Source: Sulfurisphaera tokodaii str. 7 (lineage in GTDB: Archaea > Thermoproteota > Thermoprotei_A > Sulfolobales > Sulfolobaceae). From it: a stretch of DNA of 64,000 nt. Of this stretch, positions 10,681-20,424 are shown piece after piece. A program made the translations under genes and the position numbers. Where the stretch lies: positions 1,116,001 through 1,180,000 of the forward strand of contig NC_003106.2 of assembly GCF_000011205.1 (NCBI RefSeq), written 5' to 3'. The notes beneath the pieces are model-generated. The model did no database searches, was not told the origin of the DNA, and saw nothing but the letters and a program-made list of their open reading frames with translations. Positions within the stretch are counted from its first letter, which is position 1; the number at the start of each line of letters is the position of its first letter.

Positions 10681-11984
10681 TCTATTTTTTCTAAACTAAC
10701 ATTGTTTGTATCTAGTCCTCTGAAGAACCAGAATACTGTTGCTATCGCACCTATAACCCATAATGCAGTATTATACCAAATATATGTAGAGAGTCCTTGC
10801 AAATAACTTCCCAATACATATACTGAAATGGCATAAGCGGTAACTGGAGCTAGCCTAATTAGTCCTATAAGAAAGGCCCTTAAATTATTTGGCATTAAAG
10901 TAGGTTCATAGATTGTCCTAGTTGCCCATGCGAATTCACTGAATAACATGTTAGCGAAGAGTAAGATATAAAATCCTATGAGATTAAAATTAGAAGTTAG
11001 TAGAATTATTGGTATCATACTTAATGCTCCTCCAACATAAGAGAATAGGGCAAAAGTTCTAGTTTTAATTTTTGTTACTAATGCCCCGGCAATTAACCCA
11101 GCTATACTAGCACCTAGATTCGCTATAAAGATGATAAAACTTGTAGTAGCACCAGAAAAGTAAAAGTCGGCAACAACGAAAGCCATTAATCCATAAGTTA
11201 GATATTGTGAGATTCCGATTATTGCTAAAAATGCATATCTAGCACCTAAACTAAGTTTCTTATTTACCTCTCGTTCTTTCAGATCTTTAGTACTTCTAAC
11301 TATTTTCTCTACTTCCTTTTCTGCCTTATTTAAATTTCCTTTTACTACTAACCATCTAACAGACTCTGGTAGTAACAATCTGATAATAATTGCAGTAATT
11401 ACTCCTATAAAGGCAACAATTGAAAGTGCTAGAAGTTGTATTGAAAAGGAGTTTGATGCACTATAAGTTATATAACCTATTAAAGCTGCAACCATAGCAC
11501 CAATATTATCAAAGTTTGGTGCCAAAACTAACATAATGTCTCTTTTATCTAAAGGCATCATCTCTGCAGTGTAAGATAACATAACTGGAACTTCTCCTTC
11601 AACACCTAAAACACCTAAAACTATTCCTGCTATTAAAAGGGCAATGTAAGGGAATTTTGCTAAGTTATCTACATTTAATCCAGAGAGTAGTGCGGCTAAT
11701 GCGATGAGTAGTGTGCCTAAGGAGTATAAGGTCATTGTTATGAAAAATGTAGTTTTCCTCCCCAGTCTTTTATCTGAGAAGAAGGGTAATATTAGGTTAC
11801 CAGCTATCGTAACAAATGTTGGAGTTAAAAGGAAAAATACATTGTTTATTGAGGGATATACTATTGGTGCTATTGATGATATAACTCCCCACATAAAGAA
11901 ACCTATAGCAAGTGAGGCAAACATTAAGGAGTGGATACTCGTCCATTTAGCTTTATCTACTAACTCATGAATACTCTTCTCCAT
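10677..11984 (-). CDS. MFS transporter
   Basis: This 435-residue protein has about 12 predicted membrane helices in two halves joined by a charged loop (about 205-245: VEKIVRSTKDLKEREVNKK). The loop-2 signature appears as SDKRLGRKTTFF, and the segment LPESVRWLVVKG at the end of helix 6 is typical of the sugar/metabolite:H+ symporter branch of the major facilitator superfamily. The substrate is unknown. It is a monocistronic unit on the minus strand. Confidence 0.88.
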   Translation of the reverse strand: MEKSIHELVDKAKWTSIHSLMFASLAIGFFMWGVISSIAPIVYPSINNVFFLLTPTFVTIAGNLILPFFSDKRLGRKTTFFITMTLYSLGTLLIALAALLSGLNVDNLAKFPYIALLIAGIVLGVLGVEGEVPVMLSYTAEMMPLDKRDIMLVLAPNFDNIGAMVAALIGYITYSASNSFSIQLLALSIVAFIGVITAIIIRLLLPESVRWLVVKGNLNKAEKEVEKIVRSTKDLKEREVNKKLSLGARYAFLAIIGISQYLTYGLMAFVVADFYFSGATTSFIIFIANLGASIAGLIAGALVTKIKTRTFALFSYVGGALSMIPIILLTSNFNLIGFYILLFANMLFSEFAWATRTIYEPTLMPNNLRAFLIGLIRLAPVTAYAISVYVLGSYLQGLSTYIWYNTALWVIGAIATVFWFFRGLDTNNVSLEKID

Positions 11985-12052
11985 ATTTGATATTGTATAT
12001 TACTAACTTATAAACCTACTTATATGAAATTCCACTGAAAAAAGATTTAAAT

Positions 12053-12670
12053 TCATTTTTCTATTTTATAACATTTTTCTATTTCTTTGTTTTTAATATA
12101 GAGATCACAATCTTTGAAACCAAACCAGAGCTTAATCTCACCTTCTTTTTCAGTCAAAACAATAGTACTTGGCTCATCAAAATTTTCCTTAACCCATAAA
12201 GCGTACCTACCATCTAAACTATCTAAATGGGCGATAAACTTAATCACTCCAAGTTCTTCTACCACTCGTACAAAAAGTAAAAATCGTGAGACCCATTTCT
12301 CAAGTTGACTTATTGCCTTATCTCTGAAATCTTTATTTAATGCAAGGTACTTATAATAGAATAGTTTAGGATTTATGATAGCCTCTAACACACTGGTATC
12401 TTCCATGAAATATACTTTGAGATTGTACTTTTGTAAAAATGATCTGAAAGTAGAAAGTCTATTTAAAAGTTCCTCAACTTTAGAAGCTTCGGGTAAATTA
12501 AATTTCAGAGAAACATAATTCGGTTCTATTTCTTTACATTCTCCGTTTTTGCATCTAGTTAAAATAAGTTGTAAATCCTTTGTGTATTCAAAAATATAAT
12601 ATTCATCAGAAGAAGTTGGAGAAGTACAAGGAATTAAATAATCTCCTTTAACACAGTATATGTATTTCAT
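12053..12670 (-). CDS. Hypothetical protein
   Basis: This 205-residue soluble protein is not recognised. It starts with a Cys-containing beta-rich segment (CVKGDYLIPCTSPTSSDEYY; then CKNGECKEI) and ends with another Cys pair (GFKDCDLYIKNKEIEKC), with a helical middle. Cys spacing does not match a known zinc ribbon. The codon pattern and a plausible ATG support a real gene. Confidence 0.6.
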   Translation of the reverse strand: MKYIYCVKGDYLIPCTSPTSSDEYYIFEYTKDLQLILTRCKNGECKEIEPNYVSLKFNLPEASKVEELLNRLSTFRSFLQKYNLKVYFMEDTSVLEAIINPKLFYYKYLALNKDFRDKAISQLEKWVSRFLLFVRVVEELGVIKFIAHLDSLDGRYALWVKENFDEPSTIVLTEKEGEIKLWFGFKDCDLYIKNKEIEKCYKIEK

Positions 12671-13044
12671 TTATATTAATTCTCACTCCCTATTTATAAC
12701 TTCTACTTAACCTTTAACTTTTTATCAGTTAATTTAAATGTAAATCGGAATTGGAAAATCTTTGAAAATGTCATTCTTGATGTGAAAAATCTGCTTAATG
12801 CAATCTAAATCTCGATTAACGTTAAAGGAAATTGTTCTTCAATACTTTATAATCGATAGTTTTTCCGATATTGCAGAGTTATGTAGATATTACTGATAAT
12901 AAAAGGCTATTAAAAGAGCAATAACTTAATGAAGTTCTTTATAACTCTGGTGTTACGGGAAATAAAATTCTAAAATTAGTGGTGATGTGACTCTCACACT
13001 CTTTAAGAAGTAGAAAAAATAAGATGAAAGAGATAAAATTTGTT
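12671..13044. other. Intergenic gap
   Basis: 374 bases, AT-rich, with stops in all frames. No gene, repeat or RNA structure seen. Confidence 0.5.
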
Positions 13045-13356
13045 TTATGATAACTTCTTCATCAATTCATAGAAATTTTCATATGGGTGTATTGGAGTAA
13101 CTTCCACTGTAACCGAATGACCAAGTTCCTTCATTATCGGTAATGTTTCTAAAATCTCATCTAACTCCTCATGGGAGTTTACATCTATTATTGCAACTAC
13201 TTCTCTCTTTCCACTTACCTTATAAAGTCCTTTAATTTTACCAGCTTTTACAGCAGATAACGCAGCTTCAGCCTCCTTTTTCCATATCTCCATTAATTGC
13301 CTTTGAGATATGTTCTCAGGTTGTTTAACCTTAAACCAAAGTAGGAATAACATCAT
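13045..13356 (-). CDS. Muconolactone isomerase-like small protein
   Basis: This 103-residue protein has the ferredoxin-like fold pattern of the muconolactone delta-isomerase family (LLWFKVKQPE, WKKEAEAALSAVKAGKIKGLY, GKREVVAIIDVNSHEELDEIL, then VEVTPIHPYENF). In Sulfolobales these small proteins occur outside aromatic degradation, so the enzymatic name is a family label only. It is separated by 65 bases from the small membrane protein 13422-13775, same strand, and may be co-transcribed. Confidence 0.75.
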   Translation of the reverse strand: MMLFLLWFKVKQPENISQRQLMEIWKKEAEAALSAVKAGKIKGLYKVSGKREVVAIIDVNSHEELDEILETLPIMKELGHSVTVEVTPIHPYENFYELMKKLS

Positions 13357-13421
13357 ATAATAAGTAAGTTTAGTTACTTATAAACTAATAGGTAATAGTT
13401 TTAATTTATTTATTTTCGCAT

Positions 13422-13775
13422 TTAATGATATAATTGTCCCCTTTCTATCCCATACAGTACTGAGAAATTTGACAATATACCTAAAGCTAATATAAAGTGA
13501 ATAAGTGTGAGAAGTGGGTTACCGAAATCTATAAATAAATATCCTAAAATACTTGCAATTATTACCAATCCTATATTACCCATTAATATCCTTTTCTCTA
13601 AATCAACTTTTACTCTCAAATAACCATAAACCGCTATTGCTAACAAAATAGCAGCTAATAATGCATGAAGGCCTAACAATTGGGGTAATATACCATAGAA
13701 AACCATAATATTACCTATTAGTAGTTGTAATATCGTTACACCGGCACCTATTAGCCATAGTTGACTGTTCTTCAA
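13422..13775 (-). CDS. Small four-helix membrane protein
   Basis: This 117-residue protein has four hydrophobic segments (roughly 5-30, 35-52, 62-82, 88-110). It contains two His in membrane-adjacent positions (LLGLHALLAAILL and LTLIHFILALGI), which raises the possibility of heme or metal binding, but no family is recognised. A purine-rich GAGGTGAT sits just upstream of the start and looks like a Shine-Dalgarno sequence. Confidence 0.65.
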   Translation of the reverse strand: MKNSQLWLIGAGVTILQLLIGNIMVFYGILPQLLGLHALLAAILLAIAVYGYLRVKVDLEKRILMGNIGLVIIASILGYLFIDFGNPLLTLIHFILALGILSNFSVLYGIERGQLYH

Positions 13776-14029
13776 ATTTTATCACCTCACAATTGATATA
13801 TTAAGAGAATCTCCAACTTTCTTCTGAGATTTATAAGCCATTCTCATAGTTAGACAAAACTTCATTACTAGGGAAATGACTTTTACCATAGTATTTTATT
13901 ATTAACTTAGGTTAAAAATTTTGTTTAGATAAACTTCTCAATATAGAAATTAACATTACTAAGAATATTAATGAAATAGTTATAGAGAGAAAGGAGTGTA
14001 ATACATGCTCTCTAATTATGTTACTGAAG

Positions 14030-14935
14030 TTATGGATGGAATGGAATAGAAGGAATTAATCCTATCAAAACTAGGTAAGTATCAATGATTAAAAGGAATA
14101 ACATTAGTAGTACAACAGTCTTATCAATTCTTGTAAACTCAATATCATCAATATAAGTTCTAGTCTTATAAGCCATAAAAGCCCTTGTTTCTGCAGAAAT
14201 GCTCACAACCTTTGCCTTCTTAAATTCATAAATAAAGAGAGGAATAAAGGATTCAAACATAGCTCTCCACTTTTTAGTCCCCTTCATATACTGTAATTTT
14301 ATTATAGTGTCAGCAGTGTCAAAAATTTTTGGAAGGGATACCAAGGCTACCGTAACTGCAAAGGTAATAGGCATGGGAACCTTCATCTTATGAAATGATC
14401 TTATAATTTGAGACGGAGTAGTGGTAAGAAAGATTAGACCAGAATAAAGGAACATTCCCCAAATTCTCATACTAACTTGAAAGGAGTAAATTATAGCTTG
14501 AAGAGTAAGATAGGGATCTATACCCATATAAACGAAATATTCTGGGAATCTCCAGATAATAAGTAAGTGATTTCCGAAAATCTCCTCTATTACATTAGGG
14601 GAAACAAAATAAGAATAATCAAGAACAGTACTTATCATCTGAAGTGAAGTAAAGGCTAATATTAGTTTAAGTCTTCTCAGAGTATAATAAAAGTAAAGAG
14701 AAACAGTACCAGCAATTAATCCAACCCACCATATTGATTCAGCACAGATAATAGTCACTATAAAGACTATTAATAACTTCACTAGGGGGTGAAGTTTATG
14801 ATATATTGTCTTACCCTCTACATAAGTAGTTAATTTCTCAAAACCCCTAAATCCGAGGGCCTTAAAGAGTAAATAAAATGGAGATATAGATGAGGCAACA
14901 ATTATTAACCAACTTATCAGTTCATGAAGTATCAA
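14030..14935 (-). CDS. ECF transporter transmembrane T component
   Basis: This 301-residue integral membrane protein is the scaffold (EcfT) of an energy-coupling-factor importer. It has five to six hydrophobic segments. A long cytoplasmic region (LQYMKGTKKWRAMFESFIPL) leads to the coupling motif SISAETRAFMAYKTRTY, where family members have an A-x-E-x-R-G/A-F element that contacts the ATPases. The gene lies 6 bases downstream of the ATPase gene and is last in a four-gene operon (17036-18067, 16354-17034, 14942-16357, 14030-14935). The substrate cannot be deduced. Confidence 0.85.
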   Translation of the reverse strand: MILHELISWLIIVASSISPFYLLFKALGFRGFEKLTTYVEGKTIYHKLHPLVKLLIVFIVTIICAESIWWVGLIAGTVSLYFYYTLRRLKLILAFTSLQMISTVLDYSYFVSPNVIEEIFGNHLLIIWRFPEYFVYMGIDPYLTLQAIIYSFQVSMRIWGMFLYSGLIFLTTTPSQIIRSFHKMKVPMPITFAVTVALVSLPKIFDTADTIIKLQYMKGTKKWRAMFESFIPLFIYEFKKAKVVSISAETRAFMAYKTRTYIDDIEFTRIDKTVVLLMLFLLIIDTYLVLIGLIPSIPFHP

Positions 14936-14941
14936 CTTTAC

Positions 14942-16357
14942 TCACCAATCCTTAATAACGTCTTCTGGTGAGATGGGGATAACCCTTCCATTAACCATCT
15001 TATATACTCTATCAGCATAATAGTATACGAAAAGGGGGTCATGAGTAACCACAAGAAAAGTTGCATCTATACTCCTTAGCTCTTCCCCTAACATCTTCCT
15101 ATTATACCAGTCTTGTCCAGTAGTTGGTTCATCAAGAAGAAAGACCTTAACTCCAGTTGCTAATAGAGAAGAAATTGCAACCCTCCTCTTCTGTCCAACA
15201 GAAAGGAGAAAAGGATCTCGATCTTCTGGCAAATTAAACCTTTTCAACAGCTCTTTAATTACTCTCTCATCGTATTTCTTTCTAACCTTTGCTGGATATG
15301 ATACCTCCTCTTTTACAGTCTTTTTAGTAAACATTAGGTCAATCTCTTGAGGTAGATAAGCGATTATTTCGCCCCTCTTTTCAACCGGGAGTTTAGAAAT
15401 CTCCTTTCCCTCAACTTTTATACTACCGTAAAACTTCAAATTTATGGGTAAAATACCAGCTAATGCTTTTAGAAGAGTTGACTTTCCACTACCGTTATCA
15501 CCAATTAATGCTGAGATACCTTTCCTTAACACAATTTCCGTGTCTACAATAGTCCTATTACCGTCAGTAACCTTAACCTTTGCCTCAAGTATAACCTCAC
15601 CATCTCTTCTTTTCTTCGGAAGAGGAGAAGGTCTTAAAGGCTCTAAACCCAAATCCTCGAAGTCCACTTCCTTAACATGATCTCTCTTAATATCATAAAT
15701 GATCTTACCTTTGTCGAGGATTATAATCCTATCAACGAATTCTAACACTTTGTTTATCTTATGTTCAGCAATAATCATACTCATCTTTTCTTTTAATCCT
15801 CTTAATGTAGTCAAAATTTCCTTAGTTCCCTTTAAGTCTATACTAGAAGTAGGTTCGTCAAGGATTAATGCTTTAGGATTCATTATGAGAATACTTCCCA
15901 AAACTACTCTTTGTTTTTCACCTCCAGATAGTCTAAAAGTCTCCTTATTTAAAAGGTGAGAAATACCAACTATTTGAGAAACCTTATTGATCCTATATAA
16001 TATCTCCTCTCTTGGAATGTTTAAGTTTTCAGCACCGAAAGCCAACTCTTCAATTACGTAATAGTTAAAAATCTGCGAATCCGGATCTTGTAAAAGAGTA
16101 CCCACAAACCTAGCTATTTGCTGAATGGTCGAATTCCTAACATTAATACCGAAAACCTTAACCTCACCTTCTTCTTCAACCTCTATCTCATGAGGGATTA
16201 CACCGTTAATTGAGTTAAGGAGAGTCGATTTTCCGGAACCAGATTTACCTGCTATTAAAATTGTTTCACCTTCCTTAACCTCAAGAGAGTCTACATTTAA
16301 GGAGTATGAACTTTCTGGGTAAAAAACTCTTAATCCTTTAATTTCTAAGAAGTTCAT
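14942..16357 (-). CDS. ECF transporter ATPase, two ABC domains fused
   Basis: This 471-residue cytoplasmic protein carries both nucleotide-binding domains in one chain. Domain 1 has Walker A GKSGSGKST (about 37-45), the signature LSGGEKQRV and Walker B ALILDEPTSS. Domain 2 has Walker A GDNGSGKST (about 290), a variant signature LSVGQKRRVA and Walker B VFLLDEPTTG. It corresponds to fused EcfA1/EcfA2. It overlaps the membrane gene upstream by 4 bases, so translation is likely coupled. Confidence 0.92.
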   Translation of the reverse strand: MNFLEIKGLRVFYPESSYSLNVDSLEVKEGETILIAGKSGSGKSTLLNSINGVIPHEIEVEEEGEVKVFGINVRNSTIQQIARFVGTLLQDPDSQIFNYYVIEELAFGAENLNIPREEILYRINKVSQIVGISHLLNKETFRLSGGEKQRVVLGSILIMNPKALILDEPTSSIDLKGTKEILTTLRGLKEKMSMIIAEHKINKVLEFVDRIIILDKGKIIYDIKRDHVKEVDFEDLGLEPLRPSPLPKKRRDGEVILEAKVKVTDGNRTIVDTEIVLRKGISALIGDNGSGKSTLLKALAGILPINLKFYGSIKVEGKEISKLPVEKRGEIIAYLPQEIDLMFTKKTVKEEVSYPAKVRKKYDERVIKELLKRFNLPEDRDPFLLSVGQKRRVAISSLLATGVKVFLLDEPTTGQDWYNRKMLGEELRSIDATFLVVTHDPLFVYYYADRVYKMVNGRVIPISPEDVIKDW

Positions 16358-17034
16358 ATTCCACTTCTCACCACCCTCACAATTCTATTAGCTACTAATG
16401 CAGATATTTCCCCTATCACTACATCGCCTGGAATATAAGAGATTAATAGGAACTCTATTCTAGCCTGACTTGGAACGAACCCAAAAACTATAGGTGCAAT
16501 AAAACCGTAAGTAAAGAATGGATGCACAAAGGAAAATACAAAGCCTAAAACACCTCCCTCGAAGAGTGCGAATAATGGTTGCATGGTTTTTTCACCTATT
16601 CCGAATATCCTACCTCGAGTTAAATAGATTGTAATGTCAGCCATAAGTCCATAAGTCAATACATCTTCAATAAGCCATAAAGGTTCTCCGGCAAAGCCAA
16701 AATGAATTAAATCACCTACAATGTCAAAAACTCCCATACTTAACATTCCCGCACCTACTTTCCTTATCACTCCCACTACAATAAAGAAGACTAGAATTCT
16801 GAACCAAACTGGAGGATTAATAAAGGGGTAAATTGGAGAAGGTAATATAATGGCATCACCTATAACGTGGTCAGCAAATGAAGTAATAGCACCACCTATT
16901 GCAGCAATTACATAATCCATCAGTTTCATTCTATTTTTACTTTTCCTAAATATAAAGAATGCTACTATTGCAGCAGCAATAAAATAACCCACTATTATAG
17001 GTAAAGGTGTTATTCCGGGCTCTAGTGAAAACAT
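16354..17034 (-). CDS. ECF transporter substrate-specific (S-like) membrane protein
   Basis: This 226-residue protein has about six hydrophobic segments. Its position between an ECF ATPase and a surface protein, with a 4-base overlap to the ATPase gene, marks it as the probable S component that binds the substrate. Conserved-looking polar residues inside membrane segments (FADHVIGDA, GVFDIVGDLIHFG, WLIEDVLTYG) may line the binding site. I do not recognise which vitamin or metal family it belongs to. Confidence 0.7.
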   Translation of the reverse strand: MFSLEPGITPLPIIVGYFIAAAIVAFFIFRKSKNRMKLMDYVIAAIGGAITSFADHVIGDAIILPSPIYPFINPPVWFRILVFFIVVGVIRKVGAGMLSMGVFDIVGDLIHFGFAGEPLWLIEDVLTYGLMADITIYLTRGRIFGIGEKTMQPLFALFEGGVLGFVFSFVHPFFTYGFIAPIVFGFVPSQARIEFLLISYIPGDVVIGEISALVANRIVRVVRSGI

Positions 17035-17035
17035 C

Positions 17036-18067
17036 TTATCTCCTCCTCACGAAGAGAGTTACACCTAGTATCATTAGAATTGCCACCACTACACCTATAG
17101 CAACAAAATATGGTGTATAGTTTGGTTTAGGTATGGGTTTAGTGGTAGTACTAGGTGCAGGAGCTGGGAAGTAGCTTATTGTTGATGAGCCATAGTTTAT
17201 AACGTAGATGTAATGGTTTTGTGGATCATAAATTATACCATTGGGATCAGAACCTACAGTAACCTCTTCAACGAGTCCCCCTTTGCTATTAAATACTACT
17301 ACAGTATCACTATCGTGTGGAATTGAGAGAACAATATCATTATCGTAAGGTATATAACACATCCAAGCATAACCGTTAATTGCACCTAAAGTATATGGGA
17401 GTGAATCAAATGCTATTACTTTTCCGTTAGTTAAGTTTATTATCTCGAAATAATGATGCCCCGGAGATACTGCAAGTTCATCAGGAGGTACAAAAACCAT
17501 TGCTTCTACAGAACTTACATTTAGTGTAATGTTCTGGACTATTTTGAAGTTATTTAAGGAAATTCCGTAGATTAGTGGGCTACCGTAACCACCTACATAA
17601 ACTACATTAGTATAGTTATCATAAGCCAAAGCCTGAGGATCAGACATTACGGTTACGTTATTAATATGATGATTTAGTGTTATGAAGTAGACCTTATCAC
17701 CACATGATGCAGTAACTACTACATAATTACCTGCTGATATTATTGCCGGATATTTACCTACATCAGAAATATAATAATTCCAGACTGGGGTATCATTTTT
17801 AAGTTCTATTAAATGACCACTCTCATATACTATGTAAATATCATCACCTAAAATTGTAAGCCTAAAAGGGTTTGGATAATTAGGTAGATTAATTGTTGAT
17901 ACAATACTGTTATTTTCCAATATTTGTAACTCACCTGCCCCTTGTGCTATAAAGTATATTTTACCGTTATAATATATGCCGTAAGAAGGATTTAATGCTG
18001 TATTAATAGTTCCCACATTCACAGAAGATAAAGCAATTAAGATTAAAACTGGGAGTGTGGGCAACAA
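17036..18067 (-). CDS. Secreted beta-propeller protein with C-terminal membrane anchor
   Basis: This 343-residue protein is first in the ECF operon. An N-terminal signal-like segment (MLPTLPVLILIALSSV) is followed by repeated beta units of about 40 residues in YncE/NHL style (for example NYTNVVYVGGYGSPLIYGISLNN, DPQNHYIYVINYGSSTISYF). A Pro/Thr linker then leads to a single C-terminal helix (about 318-340) ending in RRR. It should stand on the outer face of the membrane. The single-base gap to the S component suggests it helps capture the substrate. That role is inferred from position only. Confidence 0.75.
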   Translation of the reverse strand: MLPTLPVLILIALSSVNVGTINTALNPSYGIYYNGKIYFIAQGAGELQILENNSIVSTINLPNYPNPFRLTILGDDIYIVYESGHLIELKNDTPVWNYYISDVGKYPAIISAGNYVVVTASCGDKVYFITLNHHINNVTVMSDPQALAYDNYTNVVYVGGYGSPLIYGISLNNFKIVQNITLNVSSVEAMVFVPPDELAVSPGHHYFEIINLTNGKVIAFDSLPYTLGAINGYAWMCYIPYDNDIVLSIPHDSDTVVVFNSKGGLVEEVTVGSDPNGIIYDPQNHYIYVINYGSSTISYFPAPAPSTTTKPIPKPNYTPYFVAIGVVVAILMILGVTLFVRRR

Positions 18068-18237
18068 TATTTTTAATTTGATATAAATTATATAGAATGT
18101 AAATTTAGTTTCAATTTATCGTCGGATCTCTTTTCTGATAGTAAAAGGTGTTACAATTTTAATCTCTATTTGAATTTTTATTGTATAATTAAAGTGTTTA
18201 AAAGGAAGAGGGATTTAAGGTAATTTTGAATAAATTA

Positions 18238-18265
18238 CAAATGAATGAAATTGTTGTCCACACTC
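18238..18265. repeat. Solo end of an IS6-like element
   Basis: These bases match the terminal inverted repeat of the complete IS6-like element at 48031-48879 (ACAAATGAATGAAATTG, then TTGTCCACACTC). No matching other end or transposase lies nearby. The IS1-like element at 18266 landed exactly at its tip and duplicated TCCACACTC as target site. The older element is therefore only a solo remnant. Confidence 0.8.
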
Positions 18266-19061
18266 GATAGTGTCGTCATTAAGCTACAAATTCTGGGATT
18301 AGCCTTCTCTCCCACAAGACCAGCGCTATAGAATACTTCACCATATTTATACTCCTGTTAACAGCCTTCGTCGCCCTCTTGAAACGTACGAGCCTATCCC
18401 TCAGTGAGGAGTGAAAGGACTCGTTGGGGTTAACAGGTGAGACTACCGTGTGATCCTTTAACCAAAAGTAAACGTTGTAATCATCACTCACCCATCTACC
18501 ATCATCTGGCAAGTACATTTTAACCTCACTGAAAGTATTCTCATCCCTATCACCCACAGAGTAAATTATGTATAACCCTAGCCTAGTGTACACGTGACAA
18601 GTAAACACCCACTTGTAGAAAGCCCTAGTGTTTCTGTACAAGTATGTCCACATCTCATCAACAACCTTAGTAACGACCTTACCCTTGACCAACTCTTTAG
18701 CCTTATTCCACAAGTCCACTAGCTTCTCATACTTCCTCTTACCATAACGCTTAACCCAAGTAAAAACAGTACCCAGAGGTACGTTAAGAACCCTAGAAAT
18801 AGCCCTCATACTCATACCATTAGTATACATCCTCAAAGCCTCCTCCCTCACCTCCTTAGAGTGGTGGTGATAAACCGCGTCTGCAAGAAAGTACTTACCG
18901 CAATCCCTACACAGAAACCTCTGCCTACCAAGAGGCTTACCACACTTAACGACGTGATGACTACCACAAGAGGGACAAGCTATATCATGCCTAATTACAG
19001 GCTTCCTACCCATAAGTAATACTCATAATACAAATATAAATAGCTTAATGACGACACTATC
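18266..19061 (-). mobile_element. IS1-like insertion sequence, complete
   Basis: A 796-bp element with perfect 21-bp terminal inverted repeats (GATAGTGTCGTCATTAAGCT at each end). It is flanked by a 9-bp target duplication TCCACACTC at 18257-18265 and 19062-19070. It encodes one intact transposase. Two further copies in the window (40002-40789, 58422-59111) are decayed. The clean ends and intact gene suggest recent insertion. Confidence 0.93.
18279..19013 (-). CDS. IS1-like transposase with N-terminal zinc ribbon
   Basis: This 244-residue transposase fuses what bacterial IS1 encodes as InsA and InsB. It has a zinc ribbon (CPSCGSHH...FLCRDCGKYF, about 13-42), a helix-turn-helix (MRAISRVLNVPLGTVFTWVKRYG), then a DDE-type catalytic domain with Asp in VVDEMWTYLY, Asp in YLPDDGRWVSDDYNVY and Glu in NESFHSSLRDRL. 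A single uninterrupted frame is the norm for the archaeal branch of IS1. The reading frame lies fully inside the inverted repeats. Confidence 0.9.
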   Translation of the reverse strand: MGRKPVIRHDIACPSCGSHHVVKCGKPLGRQRFLCRDCGKYFLADAVYHHHSKEVREEALRMYTNGMSMRAISRVLNVPLGTVFTWVKRYGKRKYEKLVDLWNKAKELVKGKVVTKVVDEMWTYLYRNTRAFYKWVFTCHVYTRLGLYIIYSVGDRDENTFSEVKMYLPDDGRWVSDDYNVYFWLKDHTVVSPVNPNESFHSSLRDRLVRFKRATKAVNRSINMVKYSIALVLWERRLIPEFVA

Positions 19062-19070
19062 TCCACACTC

Positions 19071-19393
19071 AAAACTGGAATAATAAGAAATATTTTCATA
19101 AGATAATATTTCCCAGTGGGTTTTTAAAATTTTCCAAAAGACATCTATAGAGAAAAATACTTTACATTTCCCAAAAATTATGCTAGTTACCTCTCAGCAT
19201 CAAGATCTAACTTATCTGCGATATAATATTTATATATCTTAATTTTATATGCAATTAGCACCAGCTTCAAGGAGTACCAAAAATTCTGAACGATATCTAC
19301 ACGAACAGGAATGACTTTAGCCTATTTTTAACATCTTAAGATAGAACTAATCCCTTGCAAATATTAGAAAAGAATATGTAAATTTTCCACGGA
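19071..19393. other. Intergenic gap
   Basis: 323 bases of AT-rich sequence after the IS target duplication. No gene or repeat seen. Confidence 0.5.
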
Positions 19394-20122
19394 CTAATTT
19401 TCAATTACGACTTCTTCTAGTACTTGTCTCCTCATATAATCGGAAAAAGGAAAATGAAGACCATTCTTTATAGCTCTAACTAACTTCTCCTCATCTTTAA
19501 CCATAACACCGCCAATAACATCTATACCATAATCAAAGAGAACATCAGTCAAGGGTGAAGATGGACCCACTAGATAAACCTTTGCGGATTTGCTCAATTG
19601 TAGAAGTCTTTCAATACTTTTATTTATTATAGTTGTTGCAGTAAGGATAACAATATCACTTTTAGGAATAACCTCCTCAGCTGCAAAGGAAAAGAGTATA
19701 TTTTTGCTTGTGTTAAGCACATTCTGATTAAGTTCAAGGACGTAAAAATGCCTAGCTTTTTTCATAAACTTATCTACATAACCTGGAAAGTAACCAACCA
19801 TTGTCACAGTTTTATCCTTACTTTCTTGAAAGGCTAGATCGAGAGCATTAGCAACTTTATAACTTTTAGGCGGTGGAATTGTAGAGTTAATAGCAGCAAG
19901 TCCAATAGAAGCCTCAAGGAAGTTCCAACTTTTTAAGAGCTCTGCTAACTTCCTAGTGTCTATCTCATGTAGGGATTCAATATTTCTAGGCTCTTCATTT
20001 GACTTATAAGTCATTGCCATACCGGCGTATTTTGACAAAACCACAGTCCAACCTAGACCTATTACTAATTCCCTAACCTTTTTCTCAGGCGTAATGGATA
20101 TTAACTTCTCTATTAACTTCAT
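19394..20122 (-). CDS. DUF364-type Rossmann-like protein
   Basis: This protein of about 242 residues resembles the DUF364/DUF4213 group, sometimes labelled putative heavy-metal chelation proteins. The N-terminal half contains the VRELVIGLGWTVVLS and ASIGLAAINSTI segments. The C-terminal half is Rossmann-like (VTMVGYFPGYVDKF; SDIVILTATTIINKSIERLL; AKVYLVGPSSPL). The frame is open from 20170, but the extra 16 residues (MLERGNIFKYSYIYII) lie over an AT run that looks like the promoter. I therefore choose the ATG at 20122 (MKLIEKLIS). Confidence 0.75.
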   Translation of the reverse strand: MKLIEKLISITPEKKVRELVIGLGWTVVLSKYAGMAMTYKSNEEPRNIESLHEIDTRKLAELLKSWNFLEASIGLAAINSTIPPPKSYKVANALDLAFQESKDKTVTMVGYFPGYVDKFMKKARHFYVLELNQNVLNTSKNILFSFAAEEVIPKSDIVILTATTIINKSIERLLQLSKSAKVYLVGPSSPLTDVLFDYGIDVIGGVMVKDEEKLVRAIKNGLHFPFSDYMRRQVLEEVVIEN

Positions 20123-20424
20123 AATAATATATATATATGAATATTTAAAAATATTTCCTCTCTCTAACAATTTCCTTCCTTACATTAGATAGGTTACTAT
20201 TCATAATATTAGGTTAACCTCTTTTTATTCAGTCAGTTGCAAGACGAAATAATCCTCTCCTTCTCTAGTTATTTGTTATTCAACTTTTTCTAAAAAATTT
20301 AATATAAATCATATCAATATATTTAGATATTCATCTTTCAGTATTTTCACATATACCTAAAATTGTTATTCAATCGTAAAATAAATCATTAAAGCTTGTT
20401 ATATATAACAAACTAAATTGGGAA

